A stretch of 64,000 nucleotides of DNA, taken from contig OZ199839.1 in the NCBI GenBank assembly GCA_964304625.1, positions 7,874,001 through 7,938,000 on the forward strand. The letters are read 5' to 3'. The notes beneath the pieces are model-generated. The model searched no databases. It saw nothing but the letters and a program-made list of their open reading frames with translations, and was not told the DNA's origin. Shown in pieces: positions 49,122 through 62,087 of the stretch. This DNA is from Kudoa neothunni (taxonomy: Eukaryota; Cnidaria). Made by a program: the position numbers and the translations under genes. Positions within the stretch are counted from its first letter, which is position 1. Each line of letters starts with the position of its first letter.

Positions 49122-50804
49122 TCAATTATCAATATAACGGCTAATGCTGTATTTTCTCAACATTATAGTGTTATTTTTAGTTACGTTTAAAGTTAAAAAT
49201 CACTTTTAGAGAGGTATTTTTGCTCCCAAAAATTTATTTATTCAAAAAATAATAAACATTAAAGTAAATTTGGGAAAGAATAATTAAACGAGTTATTCAC
49301 TGATTAACATTAAATTTTTAACGGAGTTTCGGTTGAAGCAGAATAAACACCGCTAATCCGCCAGATGAAACTTACCTGCGCATGAACAAATCATTTATTT
49401 CATAGACCTCTTTGAATGAGTTATTTTTGTAGGTATTGTTCTGCTCAACAAAATTTATATATCTTATATATAAGGATGCGCCTACTAAAATATTAGAATG
49501 GATTAGGTATTAAGCTCTCAGGGAAAATTTCCTATATAATTCACGTATCGGCTTTATTCATGAGAAAATTGACTTCTACAGTATCTCGGCGATTTTTTAC
49601 CGTTGTTTTCGTTTCGAAATATTTATTTAAATAATTTTGCAACAAAATTATCGTCGATCGAAGCGAAAACTAATCCTACATATTTCAGTTTTAACGACAA
49701 ACCAAATATCTAACTGGAGATTATTGAAACCAATTTTTCATGATTTCATGGTAGATGTATTTTACTATTATGTGTCGGCGAAAAATGATTTATAACTTGT
49801 TATGACGATGAATACTTCAGATTGAAAAGAGAGAATTTTCAACGAGATCACCCGAGAATGCGGGCGCCTTTCTTTCTGAGTCTGAAGAAGAGAATATATT
49901 TTCTTCTATGAAGTACTATTTTAATGATGTGATTTAAATTCTATTATTGAAATATTATTATCATTTTCTATAAATTCGAAATTTACGCAAAAAATCTTAA
50001 TTTTAACTCTCTCAATCACACGAAAATTTACACCTTTCTAGAAAAAATGGCGTAGAAATCTACCTCGGAATTTTGTAGACGGCAAAAATTTACTTTAGGA
50101 CCCTGGCGTGCGCATATATGTATCATATACGTAGATGTGTATGGAGAAAATCGAAAATTTTTTTATTACATATAATTTGTTAACCGGAAAAATTAGTCTT
50201 ATTTGATTTACAGCTTATTTAAATACTTCTAGCTTTTGAAAACTCATTTTTTAATTCGAATTTGAATAGCCATGTTTAAATCAAAAAGGGATTTTTGTCA
50301 CGAGTGGAGCTTATTGTATGAGTACAAGCACACAGAATACTCTCAGTTTTATTTGCGTTAACACATTCGGTTGTAACAAATTGTAATAAGTAGTTGCAAT
50401 TCCACGAAAAAAAACCAGAAACTTATCGACTGTGTTATGTGTGCGCGCCACGATCTTTAGTAAACTCTGTTCTTGACGACTAAAACTGTTTAAAATATAA
50501 AGTTATTTAATCTCTAATAGTTTTGATAAATTCTATCGATCCGATTTTAGTAAATCAGGAAACATTATTATTGAGAAAGGAAAGGAAGGAACAGCGAGAA
50601 AAACACACAAGTAAATAACGAAAATTTACGACTGCGCGCGATAACGAAAATGCCTGTATGTACAGTCTATTAGAGTCGTCAGTTGTTGTATTTTTTACCG
50701 TATAATGATTGGTAAGAATCAGCTATACTTTTTTACTTGAAGGTGGCTATAAGACGGTTTTTATTTACGTCATGACTCCTGGAGAAGGGCGAGGGGATAA
50801 TAAG
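49122..50804. other. Upstream region of PIF1
   Basis: No gene seen. AT-rich with small GC-richer patches (49855-49870, 50104-50113, 50628-50645). It should contain the PIF1 promoter; no specific element is recognised. Confidence 0.35.
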
Positions 50805-52543
50805 ATAATTGTGTGACACCTAAAAAACACCCTTCTGCGCGTCTTTTTTCGCCAATTCTTTCACGATTGTTTTTAATAAAATATAAGAATACCGAATGGA
50901 AGTATTCAGCTATTTATGGTGACATCTAATATTGGTGCAAAATCCCGAGTATAACACCGTCGGCACACCTTAAATCTTCGTTATATTCACAACAACCAAT
51001 GAAAACCCACTTTATTTTTCGCACATTAACTTCTACATTTATTATACATATTAATAAAAATAATCATCTTTATCATTTTTATTTTATCGACTATAAATCT
51101 TTAAATAAATGTACAATAAATTTTGACTTTTTGTAGTTTATGTAGTTTTTTGGTTAATGTATTTGAGTTATGAAAAAAGTTATAATCATTTTATCGTCTA
51201 ACTTTTATCATGAAATTTTTCTAGCGACAATATAATGAATCTTCAATATTTATTTTATTTGATATCTGTCAAAAAATCGTTTAAACAATTAATTTGGGAA
51301 GAATAATTTAAACTAATGTTAATTATACAAAATTAAAGAATCAGCGTAAATAAGAATTTATTAATACATTATCAAACATATATAGCACACTTTATTTCTT
51401 TTTTAAATATATTTAGCCTTTTAATTTGATGTTCAATTTGTTCACATATTTTTAAAAATAACGATTATATGTTATAAAGTACTTAAACTTGAAGAAAATA
51501 TATAAATACGACGTTTGTTTAATTTGATATGGTATTTTACGATTTTACTAGCTGGTATATCATTATATTATACAAAATTAAACTTTAATTCTCTATTTTG
51601 GCTGTCTTCCAAAAATCTCTCTTTAAATACTAGCCCCAATTATTTTTGCACTTTCCGTAAAGAAGCTTCTCATCAATCTCAATAACAGACTCATTGCCAC
51701 CTAATGGTTTTTGCAGAAGAAAATTAGAAGCGCAAATATTTCTTATTTTGTTTAACCACGTTCCCGCTGTTGTGTGGTTGCATTAATATTTTCGAAGGCA
51801 GATCAAATAATTTCATCCATGCTCCAATTGGAAATAATTTTATATTTTTTGTTCATTGTTATATTTGAGGAGGGAGAAACAAACTTAAACCTGAAAAGAG
51901 AGTTTCAACTCGAGTAGATACCTTAGTTTTGGTTTTACATCTTCGAATTGTGAGACTAGTACTTAGATATAAAATAATTACTTTTTACTACAATAACTGA
52001 ATAATATACATAATTCATTTCATGCCATTTAATTTTAGGCATCGGCCTCTGAGCTTTCAAATTCCTTTGGGTGAGGAAAAAACAATTGAAGTTGTAACAA
52101 TCGTTACACCTAAAAGGAAGAGGAAGCAGACATTCTTTCTCTACAAGTATATTAAACAATTTAATGGGATTATTAATCAATAAAAAAATGGGCATCGTTA
52201 ATAAAACTCAAAGAACTTGTTTCTTGTACGCGCGGGAAATTTGATAAACTATTCGCTTATATATTTTAAATTTGATTATTAAAATGAAACAACGCATTCA
52301 AATATATGTGGAAGCTAATGTGTGCACAATAACGTGGGTTTTCAATGGATATTGGAAATTTAACGAAGATTTCAGGTGTGCCTACGGTGTGTTGTATTCG
52401 GGATTTTGTACCAAAATTAGATGTTATCATAATTAGCTGAATATTTCCTCTCGGTATTCTTTTATTTTATGATAGCATTCACAAAAGAATTGGCGGACAA
52501 AAACGACGCACAAAAGGGTGTTTTTTAGGTGCCACGGTTTACC
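50805..52543 (-). mobile_element. Merlin-type DNA transposon B
   Basis: About 210 bp at 50805-51015 recurs inverted at about 52330-52543 at roughly 80 percent identity by eye (for example CACCTAAAAAACACCCTT and AGAATACCGA). Inside, on minus, is a decayed ISXO2-type transposase. It has an N-terminal stretch with FRCNDCYNFN (52075-52110) and the first catalytic block GGNESVIEIDEKLLYGKCKN (about 51655-51715). The downstream catalytic part is missing or unreadable. The first 70 bp of the termini align with those of element A (5205-7771), so both belong to one related group. The mismatched termini suggest an older copy. Confidence 0.7.
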
Positions 52544-53029
52544 ATATTACCGGGCGAAGGTAGTCGGATTATGGCTTGAAAATTGGTAGAGGTGGGTTTT
52601 GGATTTTTCTAAGACCAGTGAAATTATCGTCAAGCTTGTAAGTGTGATGGATTAGAAGATCATAAATTCAAGGGTGTTGTTGGCCACGTGAATTTTTTCT
52701 GATTGATGGGTGGTTGAATGTACCTAAATAAGAATATTGATGTGGTTATTCAAACTTACATGTTGGTTGGAGTCATTATTTGGAGATTTGGGTTGGTGTG
52801 ATCTCTGAAATCAAACTTTCTCTTTTGGGGGAGGGAAAAGTGTAAACGTTAGGGATTCTGATAGATTGTGCCCTATTACGTTGTTGGTGGTCGTGGGAAA
52901 GGTCGTATACTCCGAGTTGTAGATATAGCACGCCCAGTTGAATCGTTCAACGATATGTTTGGAAGATTTTCATTATTGTATTGGATAGGTTGAATATTCC
53001 TGTTGGCGAAATTGGGCGCTGTTTTGTGA
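52544..53029 (-). other. CA-rich minus strand, probable retroelement tail
   Basis: Unlike its surroundings, the + strand here is G/T-rich, so the minus strand is A/C-rich, as in the Penelope-like piece beside it. It probably continues that element past the reverse transcriptase, but I cannot identify a GIY-YIG nuclease or any other domain. Confidence 0.35.
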
Positions 53030-53580
53030 AAAAACGCCCCTATCTTTCTATACTTGAAAAAGGCAATACATGGGATCCGTACCGGGAATAGTCAGTGCAT
53101 TTGAACCGGGACTAGGATCAATGGCGGGTGGTAAATCTTGCGGACAAATTGTCTGGATTGATCAATTCCATTCGCTTGGAGGTCGGTTGTAGGCTGATCG
53201 TTGTCATCGATTTCTAATGGTTTCAAACGGAACCAAGACTAAGATTTTGTTATCATCCTTTTGATTGTTCTTTGATCATATCCCAAACTTATGAATTTTC
53301 CCCTTAGCAGATTCACAAAGATGTCCGCCATTAGAGGGTGTTAATGTGCAGAATTTGTGGGGATATGATCGCTCTCTTTGTGGAATGCGGGTTCAATGAA
53401 GTAGAATGGATGGCACTGAATGAGTGGGTCAACTTGTAGTTGGCGGTATATAGTAATTTTTTAGAGTTTGATGTTTTTATGAAGTTTAGATCAAGAAAAG
53501 TGGCTGTGGAGTCTGTTTCCATCTCAATGCCAAGTTGGAATGTATGTTTACGTAATGTAAGTGATTATTGGCTCCCAGAT
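53030..53580 (-). mobile_element. Penelope-like reverse transcriptase, thumb region piece
   Basis: The minus strand shows ATFLDLNFIKTSNSKKLLY, then KFISLGYDQRTIKRMITKS, then CIAFFKYRKIGAFFHKTAP, in that order. These fit the FLDL, RGYPxxxI and FKxYRxLxSLL blocks that follow the YVDD motif in Penelope-like elements. This is the most C-terminal of three same-strand pieces; the others are at 57490-57860 and 59890-60229. It is broken and looks old. Confidence 0.6.
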
Positions 53581-54599
53581 TAGCATCGCATACTCAATGA
53601 AATTACTATAAATTGATGTAAAATTAAATTTAATATTCCAAATAGCATTTTTACGATAAGTATATCTATCAATTAAGTTTCATTGAAGAAAATACTCAGA
53701 AACCTATTTAGACAAGAATAGAATCAAGATTTTCGTTATTACACTCGTGAAAAATGGTACTCATACATAAACTAATATATTTATGAATTATTGGATTAAT
53801 AAGGCTTAAATTTTCTATAAAAATATTAACATCATATTTACATATTCTGATGACTTAATTATGCGTTATATTGATCCCTTAAAATGCATCTAAAAATAAT
53901 AGTGTTGAGATATATTTGATTCTTTTTGGGGCAATAATTAATAATTATTTATATCGGTCTGATAATTTATTGATATTCGATCTCGATCGATTGATTCTTA
54001 CTAATCGATTAGTTTACATAATGCGTAACAAACGAAAGTTCATTTAGCAAGCGGTAAAACAATTTGACAAAATTTGTATCGAAATACTATTTCAATTATG
54101 TTTACTATTTAAATAAGTTAAACTTTTGACGTTATTTCAAATGAATAAGTAAATAACTCCATCCGATGTTCGAAAAAATATTAATCGTAATGGTATATTC
54201 TTAAACATGAAATTTACTTAATGTTGATTGTATATAAGACATCACAATCATCGTCGTCACCGTTTTAAACATATAACATCGTTATAGAATTTAATTTCAA
54301 AAACGATGCTTTAAATAAATCGATCTTATGATGGCCAATGCTGCCTACAAAAGGAATAGTACTTGTTCGATTGTCTACGAAATTAAAATTAAGATTTAAT
54401 GTGTCATTACTCGTACTTGCAATAACAAAGTTTTGTATCCAGAAAAATCGTAAATAATTTTGAAAATAATTCGAATAAGACTATTCATTTGTTGGGGAAA
54501 TATTTTTATTCAGGTTTACAACTTTTGTTCTTTTATTTTTCTTTAAAAACTTTTTGCATTCGTTGCAACACCAATACATAGAATATGGGCTAGCACTGA

Positions 54600-56960
54600 T
54601 ATTTTAACATTTGAAATGACTCCATTCTATCTATATATCACAACCTATAGATGGTTCCATGTTCCCAATCGTGTTTTTACAGATCCTGCACCTATAGCCA
54701 GCAGCTTTTTTATTGTTTACAATAGTTTTAATATTATAAACGGCATCGTCAGTAAAATACGGAAATATTTTTTCAATTTTAACCCATTGGTTAAGAAATA
54801 CGTCATTTACATTGTCGGAAACAACCTCGACATCCTTTTCATTGATTTTTTCTTTATTAACCATAGCTTTTGTCACAATCTTTTTATGAATAAACCAACT
54901 CAGCATAGCTATCAATGATTTAAAAATTTATAATATACTCGAAATTTTTTGCTTTTCAGTTAAATTCAAGAACGAACTCATGTGAACCTTAGATCTTTTT
55001 TACCAATTACAATCGTAGATGAACTTTTCGAGTGGCCTTTGTATTTAATTTTTGAAGGCAGAATTAATTCTACATTTTGAATAAAAAATGTGATTAACTA
55101 CTACGTTACTTGCAAGTTGATTATTTTCTTCAAATATTGTAGATGTTTTTCACCATTATTGGATTTTTCTCTATAACTAGAATAAATATTTAAACAGGGA
55201 TTCCGTTTTACTCTTGTTGAATTTCTTTTATAGATCAATGATATAATTCTGAATCTAAAAACATCTAAACTAATATTGCATTATATTATATAGAAAAATA
55301 CTTTTAGACATAGTGATGTTTTCACTTGAGTTTGTTGAAACCTCACATTTTGAGTCATCATCGCTGTCGTTTTATCATTATTTTTCCATTATTTCAACGC
55401 ATTCCACAAACTGTTTCAGCATATCTATCCAATAATTGTATTCAAAGCCTGTTTTTTCTGAGATTCTAGCAGCGACGGTTTTATTAACCTAGAAGCTTCA
55501 ATAAAATTTTTCTGTTCTGAATATTAAACATTCTTGGATAAAGAACTGAAAGTAATCGAATCGCTTCCAAAGTCGACATCTTTTTTTTGCAAACATTTTC
55601 GTGTAGTCTGGGATTTTCAATAAAGTAATTTTTCGTCCATCTCCTGGAACATAAAGATTTATCATTAGAAGACATTAAAACTGTCTGGAAAAGTTTTATC
55701 ACCGATGTTTTCTAGCAATGGATGAACTTTAACATATTCATTTTAAACCATTTGAAATGGGTATTTGGTTAAATAATTATAATACTCGATTATGCCACGG
55801 TCCACGAATTTTTGAGGAGTCTTTAAAATTTCTTGAACAGCCTTATTATCATTCTCCATTCTTGAAGTATTTATGTAAACCAGAAACTTCTTGAAAAATT
55901 CTGAAAAATTCTTCAAAAGTAGAAAACAATGGAATCACTTGTTTCATTTTGGAATTGACACATTCAATTCTGTTATTGGTAAAATTTAAGAACATTCCAT
56001 CGTATCTCCGTAAACCAATAACCCATTAATCTTTGACGGTATGCCAATTATTTTTAAAATATCGATAAACGTTTTCTCCAACGTTATCCTTAAATTGTTA
56101 TTTTATAGAATTTATTCATCATTGTATTTGACGTATGAGATATTTTATAGGTAAAAGAATGAAATTCCTTTTTCCTTAGAATTAATGTTCAATCTCTCCA
56201 CGTTTATTTCACTCCACCATGTCTTTATCTATCTTAAAAATTTTAATCTCGTTTTCTACAACTGAGTTATGCTTTTTAATTGTTTTAATAAACCATGGCA
56301 GTATTTCCTCAGTTTCTTCAGTGAGGATTCCTGTTGCCACAATCTCGCTCATTCCTCTTCCATCCATTACTACAAGAAAATAAACTGGAGCCTTACAGTT
56401 TAATAATTTATATGTGGCGTCAACAAATATTGGTTCGGCTAATCTTTTAGACGTTCTTTCATGTCGAAATCTTGATAAAATAGTCCCTTAGAATTATTTT
56501 TACCTTCTAACACTTCAATCAATACACCAGGCTTATTTTTTATAGTGTTAACAGAAAATCAAGTGTGGTTGACTGGGATTTAATTGAATATTTAATGTTT
56601 CTTGGATTTTTCAATGAAACGTATTTCCCTTCTCCCTCAAAATTTTTCTTGAATTGCCTTTGAATTACGGTCGACTTCAACAACCTGTGTAATATATATA
56701 ATCTCTTCATTATTAAGTTTCTTTGTCTTTGACAAAAATTTTTGGGATAAACTAAGAGAATTGTGATTATGTGATAAATCAAGAGATTTTAACACAAGGT
56801 TTTTCCCTTCGGTGTCAGTTAGAAACCTTAACAACATTGGGCATCCCTTATAATAAAAGTTCGTATTTCGTTGGCCAGTTGATCGCTTTCTCTAAAGTAA
56901 TAAAACCAATAAATAACTTAACAATTAAATAAAAATATTTCTAAAGACAAAACAATAAAT
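54600..56960 (-). pseudogene. MULE transposase remnant with C-terminal PHD-like finger
   Basis: The minus strand reads, in order, a FLYWCH-like entry (KGCPMLLRFLTD with DLSHNHNS, 56740-56850), then PIFVDATYKLLNCKAPVYFL (56375-56435, first catalytic Asp) and MDGRGMSEIVATGIL. Next come KIDKDMVE (56210-56235, second Asp), FTNNRIECVNSKMKQVIP (55930-55990) and, near the end, RCRICKNTIGNMEPSIGCDI (54640-54700). That is followed by a Trp/Cys-rich segment with CCNECKK, a PHD-type zinc pattern. A possible start is Met near 57213. Stops and frame changes occur between blocks. It lies between two pieces of a Penelope-like element and probably inserted into it. Confidence 0.7.
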
Positions 56961-57489
56961 AACATTAAATGAATGAATAGTTAATAAAATAATTGACCCT
57001 GTTTCCAATGTGAATACAACAATATTTTAATTGATAATATATTAATAATGGATTTAATATGGACATAGTATATTTATCGCTTAATTCCAACTGCTCTATT
57101 TTCCACTTTAACTCTTCAAAGCTATACTAATCGTATCAGCAACGTTAAAAAACCATTATCGTTAGTGTTAACATCGTGATTGCTTTCACCACCTTCGTTG
57201 CTGTCCATTGCGTACGAATAACCACGCTACATGAAATACAAGGTTCATAGAATTCATCGCCATTGTTTAATCTGTATCCTATCACCATATTAAATTATTC
57301 ACAAATTTCCGCGGTAACATATAAGCTAAATTAATAATATTTGAAAAAGATAATCACGCTGTGCTGATAACAATTCCCAACTAGAGCGACTCGAATATTA
57401 AAAATATGTTTCTAAACGGTGTAATTTAACAATTAGGAAATAAAAATTCCAATTTTACCTTTTTGAATATTACAAAATCGCGGAACGAT

Positions 57490-57860
57490 CGTAAAACTGA
57501 TCTGTCGGGTCAAAAGTCACTGCCTTGAGTAATTGCTGGAATGACCTGTGTTCACAAATTGTTGGTGGATTTTGTTCATTACAATGGATGTAGAGTATAT
57601 CATCCACGTATCTCCTATATATGACTGTGCCTTGGTGGTTGAACACGATCGCACCCGCGTCTAGTAAGTAGAGGTTTGCAAGGAGGGGAGATGGATGTGC
57701 TCATAAAGATTCCCTTCGTTTGGATAAATGCTTTATTGTCCAACTTGAACAATTAGCGGGCTGAACCTTGGTATAGGATCCCCCAATCCAAAGCCACATA
57801 TGAAGTATTCAAATCGTCTTCAGAAAAACGTATGTTTCTTCCGTTAAGGAAATTTTACAT
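57490..57860 (-). mobile_element. Penelope-like reverse transcriptase, palm piece with YVDD
   Basis: The minus strand reads an SPLLANLYLLDAGAIV block followed by VIYRRYVDDILYIHCNEQNP (about 57580-57640). The YVDD box with the SPLLANLYL block before it identifies reverse transcriptase motifs B and C. It lies between the N-terminal piece at 59890-60229 and the thumb piece at 53030-53580 on the same strand, in the right order. Broken remnant. Confidence 0.65.
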
Positions 57861-58955
57861 CATTTTCTAATAAAAAGGACCTTTTATTAGTCTTTTTTAA
57901 ATAAAGTTAAATAAAACGGGAATTCTGGAGCATGTTGCCCCTCAATTTTTATCGTTTTTTGCTGTTTTATGTCGAAAGTGGTCCCAAAAATTTTATTTGC
58001 TCCCCTCCTCTAGAGCCTGGGGTGAATCAAAATTTTTTCCAAAATGTTAAAAATAAATTTTTCACCCAATCTCATACATGACTGCATGGTGTAAAATAAT
58101 CCCCATCATGCATCGACGGATTAAGGGGCTTACATTAAACGAGACTTCAATTGGTGACTTAGTTCGAAGTTTACATTTGTGCATATAAAGGATTCTTGGG
58201 GGTCAAATTTCAGTTCCTCCTTCGGCGCCCACCGGTTTTCCACCATCGGTAAGAATCAGCGCCCGTTTCATAATATATAAATCCAATAAAGTCTAGTTTA
58301 TTTTAATTATTCGTAATTAAACATAATTTATGAACTATAAAATAAGGTGTCAATTTATGTGCGCAACAAAATAATATGATACAAGTTATTAAATGTTTTT
58401 ATCTTAAAATTTGAAAATTATATATAAATGCATATTTTTAATAGTATTATAGATATTACTGAATAATTATGGATTTTATTTGTTTTTTTTATACAAATGA
58501 TAGATATACCGTTATAAAATCTAATGTAAGATTACATTTTACAGATGAATAGTAAATATTTTTTATATTTTACAATATGTCCTTTTGAAATAAATTTTAA
58601 ACTTAAACATGTCGACTTGTGAGATTTGTATCTTAATATAATTTTTAATAGTTTTTAGACGGATTAAAATCACTTATCATGCCATTTTTTTAATTATAAC
58701 CTAGTGACTCAAAGTTAATGTAAAATAATCTGTCTTTTAGCTTAAGTTTTGGAAGATTTTGCTATTTGATACAAAAATATTGATTATTTTATAAATGTGT
58801 ACATAATCATTCCAAAAAATAATAGGTTAACATTTAACACTAATTAAAATAAACTTAACAACGCCGTAATTTACTATAGATATTTATTCATCGACGATTC
58901 GAAAAAGACATAATTATATAAATTTTTACAATAAAACAAAAGCTACAAAATATAA
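57861..58955. other. Unassigned sequence in transposon cluster
   Basis: Contains a GC-richer patch (58010-58270). The string GGTAAGAATCAGC at 58251-58263 also occurs at 50711-50723 near Merlin element B. Probably transposon debris; no coding block is recognised. Confidence 0.35.
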
Positions 58956-59815
58956 ATGTGTTTAATTGCTTCTAAAAATTTAGAAAGAACACAATTCCTG
59001 TGGAGTCTTTTTAAATATCCGTTCGGCAATACAGGAAGTGCTCATTTCCTTTTTTTATTCATCACCGAGCGATATTTCCGCTTAAAAGCGATCCGCAGTC
59101 CCTCAGTTCGATTGGTATGGACTCCTGTAGACGAGGCAAACTCCCTATCATGAATTACTGTCTCATGACCGTATTCATAACTTAGCTCAGTGAGTGAACT
59201 ATGAACTATAGGCAGGCCATCCATCTGTATGTATAACAGAAACCCTCACAACATGAGTGGTAATAATATTTTCAACAGTGGGAGTGTCTTTCTTTTCGGT
59301 TTCCCCCATAAAAACTCTTCTATCCCCATCCACACCACCAACTATCTATAGACTTTGGTTTTGTAGGATTCTACCAACCCCAAACGTTCTCGTACAGATT
59401 TAACTTTCGTCTATTTGGACTTTTACGCCAGGGCCACCAACTCTATTTGGGTTACAAATAAAGTGACTTAAACAAATGTCACGTATAAAATTTTTCTAAT
59501 CCACAATAGCAGCGGAAGAATTGATACGGCATTCTTTCTTTAAGAAAGGTTGTTCCGTCGTTCCCACGCCCCAAAAATATAAAATCTTTAATATTTGATA
59601 CAGGGAAGTTGGGATTGGTAGAAAAACATATTCTTTCGTAGCGATAATTCCTTCTTACATGACTTGGAACTTTAGCCATCAGCAGCAATGTTCCTTGAGA
59701 AAGTTTCATTTGACCTCCATAGGAACAAACCATTAACGTTGGTAGCAAATCAAGTTTCTGTAAAAAAAATTAATCTTCGGGTGATCCTTGAAATAACACA
59801 AGTCTTCAAAATTTA
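58956..59815 (-). pseudogene. ISXO2/Merlin-like transposase remnant C
   Basis: The minus strand reads an N-terminal part with YRYERICFSTN (59625-59660), then GPGVKVQIDES (first Asp, about 59400-59435), GRILQNQ, GGVDGDRRVFMGE, and finally IVHSSLTELSYEYGHETVIH and FASSTGVHTNRTEGLRIAFK (59060-59210) with the closing HTN-x-x-E block. This is the ISXO2/IS1595-like DDE order. Stops and frame changes break it. No long inverted termini were found. Confidence 0.7.
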
Positions 59816-59889
59816 GGTTACCTAAATTTTTGTAAGTGAAGATTGCAGGAAACATAATCCCAAAAATGCAAACAACGGGAAACTCGATT

Positions 59890-60229
59890 ATTACTGATGG
59901 CGGATAACCGGCCGGCGCCGAAAGGGGAAGAATTGAATTTTAGCCAAAAATGAGATAGTTTTGCTGAGTTTGTTGTGGTTAGTTCGGAGAAACAGATCGC
60001 AAACATCAGCTGTAATTAATTTGGCACTTGATGGAATCTCTAGCAGTTCGATGTATTTTAGTAAGTCGTTGTAGGAATTGAGGATTTGTGGTTGCTTCAT
60101 TACCTCTTGGTGCAATGCTATTTCCACCTTGGAGTATAAACCTGCATTAATTGTGCGGGCTCGTACGATGATATAGCGTCCTGGTAGGGTGGCGTCATGA
60201 TTCCGTTTAGAGCGTTCTTTGTTAGTCAT
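59890..60229 (-). mobile_element. Penelope-like reverse transcriptase, N-terminal piece
   Basis: A 112-residue minus-strand frame contains ILNSYNDLLKYIELLEIPSS and AKLITADVCDLFLRTNHNKL. The second is the first catalytic-Asp motif of reverse transcriptase (typically LITADVxSLFxxI). It is the upstream member of three same-strand pieces. A Merlin-type remnant (58956-59815) separates it from the YVDD piece. Confidence 0.55.
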
Positions 60230-60397
60230 TGGGAGGCAATAGAATTTTTTTACTTTTTTGCTGTCTTTTGTTATCGGTTATGGATGTGAATATTGGTTGC
60301 TTAGAAGACAGAGTAGAGTTACCCTCAAATCATTCTCTGGATTTAATGCGTTCCCGTATTTGTTTTTTATATACAGTAGAGAGGAAAATCCATATTC

Positions 60398-62087
60398 TTA
60401 TAACCAGGTGGTGACACATGGGACCATGATGTCAAGCGCTTTTTTAAGTAAATTTACATCCGCCATATTTTCTAGTTTGAAGGCAAAGGAATTAACGATC
60501 CACGTTTCTGACTCTTCAAGCACTTCGGTGACAAAGTAACCAATAAAAGATTGAGTTAATGAACACAGATGACGACAAATATCTTCTTCAACTTTTAAAG
60601 AAAACGGTTGTTCATTTTTATTAATTATTTCTTCTAATGAAGAGAAATCGGAAAAAATTTTCTGTTTAATACGTTTGCTCCAATGTGAAAGTTTATTTTT
60701 TAAGGCACAAAGTTTTTCACATGCAGTAATTGTATTCATTTTTTTACCTTGAATTAAATAATTCAAGTCGTTTAAATGCTGAGATATATCATCTAGCTTA
60801 GCTAAGTAGAAACTGAAGTTTGAAACCTCGAAGATATCAGCAAGACCACAATTCTCTTGCAATAAAAACTGACGAATCTCTTTCTCAGCTCAAAAATTCT
60901 GGACAAAACTTTACCGCGAGAAATCCACCTAACTTTAGTATGAAATAATAAGACAGCAGTATTAGTGTCTGTTATGTATTTAAAACTGCGCCAGAGAAGA
61001 CAGCAATGAACAGAACCGAACAACGTGTTACAGAAAGGGAACGATTGGTATTAATCACTGAATATTAGCAACTACGTGACAGTGTCGAAATCGCTACAAA
61101 AAGCCTTAAACTGTGTATTATTGATTGCCCTACCTCTAATAAAATTCACAATTTTGACACAATAATCAAGAACTTTTTCAAAAGTAAGAGGTAGTGTTTT
61201 TGACGTTAGAGCGTGGCGATGAAGAATGCAGTGAGTCGATTTAACTTCTGGGACTTTATTTTTGGCAAGTGCCACCAAACCGGAATGGCATCCCAACTTG
61301 TTAGGAGCGCTATCCGTACATACCGACCCTATAACGTCAAAAGGAATTTCATTTTTGTCAAAAAGCTTTCCAACTCATGAGAAACATCCATTGCAGTTGC
61401 CGTCGTCTTCAATTCTTTACAGAATAAGAAATCTTCCTCGATAACACCACCTTTAATGTACCAAACAAAAACAATAAGATAGCTACAATTTACAACGTCT
61501 GTGGTTTCACCCATTTGAATTGATATCTTAAATGGCGATGTTTTTCTGTCCGAAACTACCTGATTTAGTATATCAACACTGATGTCATCGATTCTATTAC
61601 TGATAACATTGTTTGATACGGGAATTTTTTGGTTATCTGCGGTTTCTTTCCCGAGAATGAGATTTGCACTTTCTTTCATACATGGCTTGATTAGGGTTTC
61701 CGCGATTGTGTGAGGTTTCCTCATTTTAGCAATCCCTTATGCGGTTTTAAAGGACGCCGTTAATATCGGTTTCACATTCGAAGAAAATCCAAGCTTGGGA
61801 AGAGTTCCTCTTGCGTCAAAATGTATTTTTTCAGCCCTCAAGGACTCAAGGGCATTACCCGTTGCCGTACTTCCTCTATGTTTATTTTGAAAGTGGTCAC
61901 CAAGCTTCGATGGTTTGAGGTTAGAATTCGCAAAGTTGGCACCGCAAAGTATACACTGTACTCTTTCTACTCCACTAATAACTACCTTGGTAAAACCATA
62001 AGCAGCATAGGTTTCTTTCCATTTTCTTATTTGCAGTTCGCTAGGCAGATCACAACGAACGATTTTTTCTAATGCGCTATAGATCAT
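60398..62087 (-). pseudogene. ZBED5/SCAND3-type hAT transposase, decayed
   Basis: The minus strand starts with a BED finger (QCILCGANFANSNLKPSKL and DHFQNKHRG, 61890-61965). It continues with ETLIKPCMKESANLILG and IQMGETTDVVNCSYLIVFVW (catalytic region). Next come SAPNKLGCHSGLVALAKNKV with STHCILHRHALTSKTLPLTF (61170-61295), LLFHTKVRWISRGKVLSR (about 60900-60960) and a long C-terminal helix-rich part to about 60400. Order and motifs match the large ZBED5/SCAN-like hAT group. At least two frame changes and a few stops divide it, notably near 61300-61370 and 60860-61070. A CAGGGATGG at 62091-62099 could be its outer end. Confidence 0.75.

Noticed and set aside
54616-54918. 100-aa + strand frame
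   Set aside because: Antisense to the PHD-like finger of the MULE remnant.
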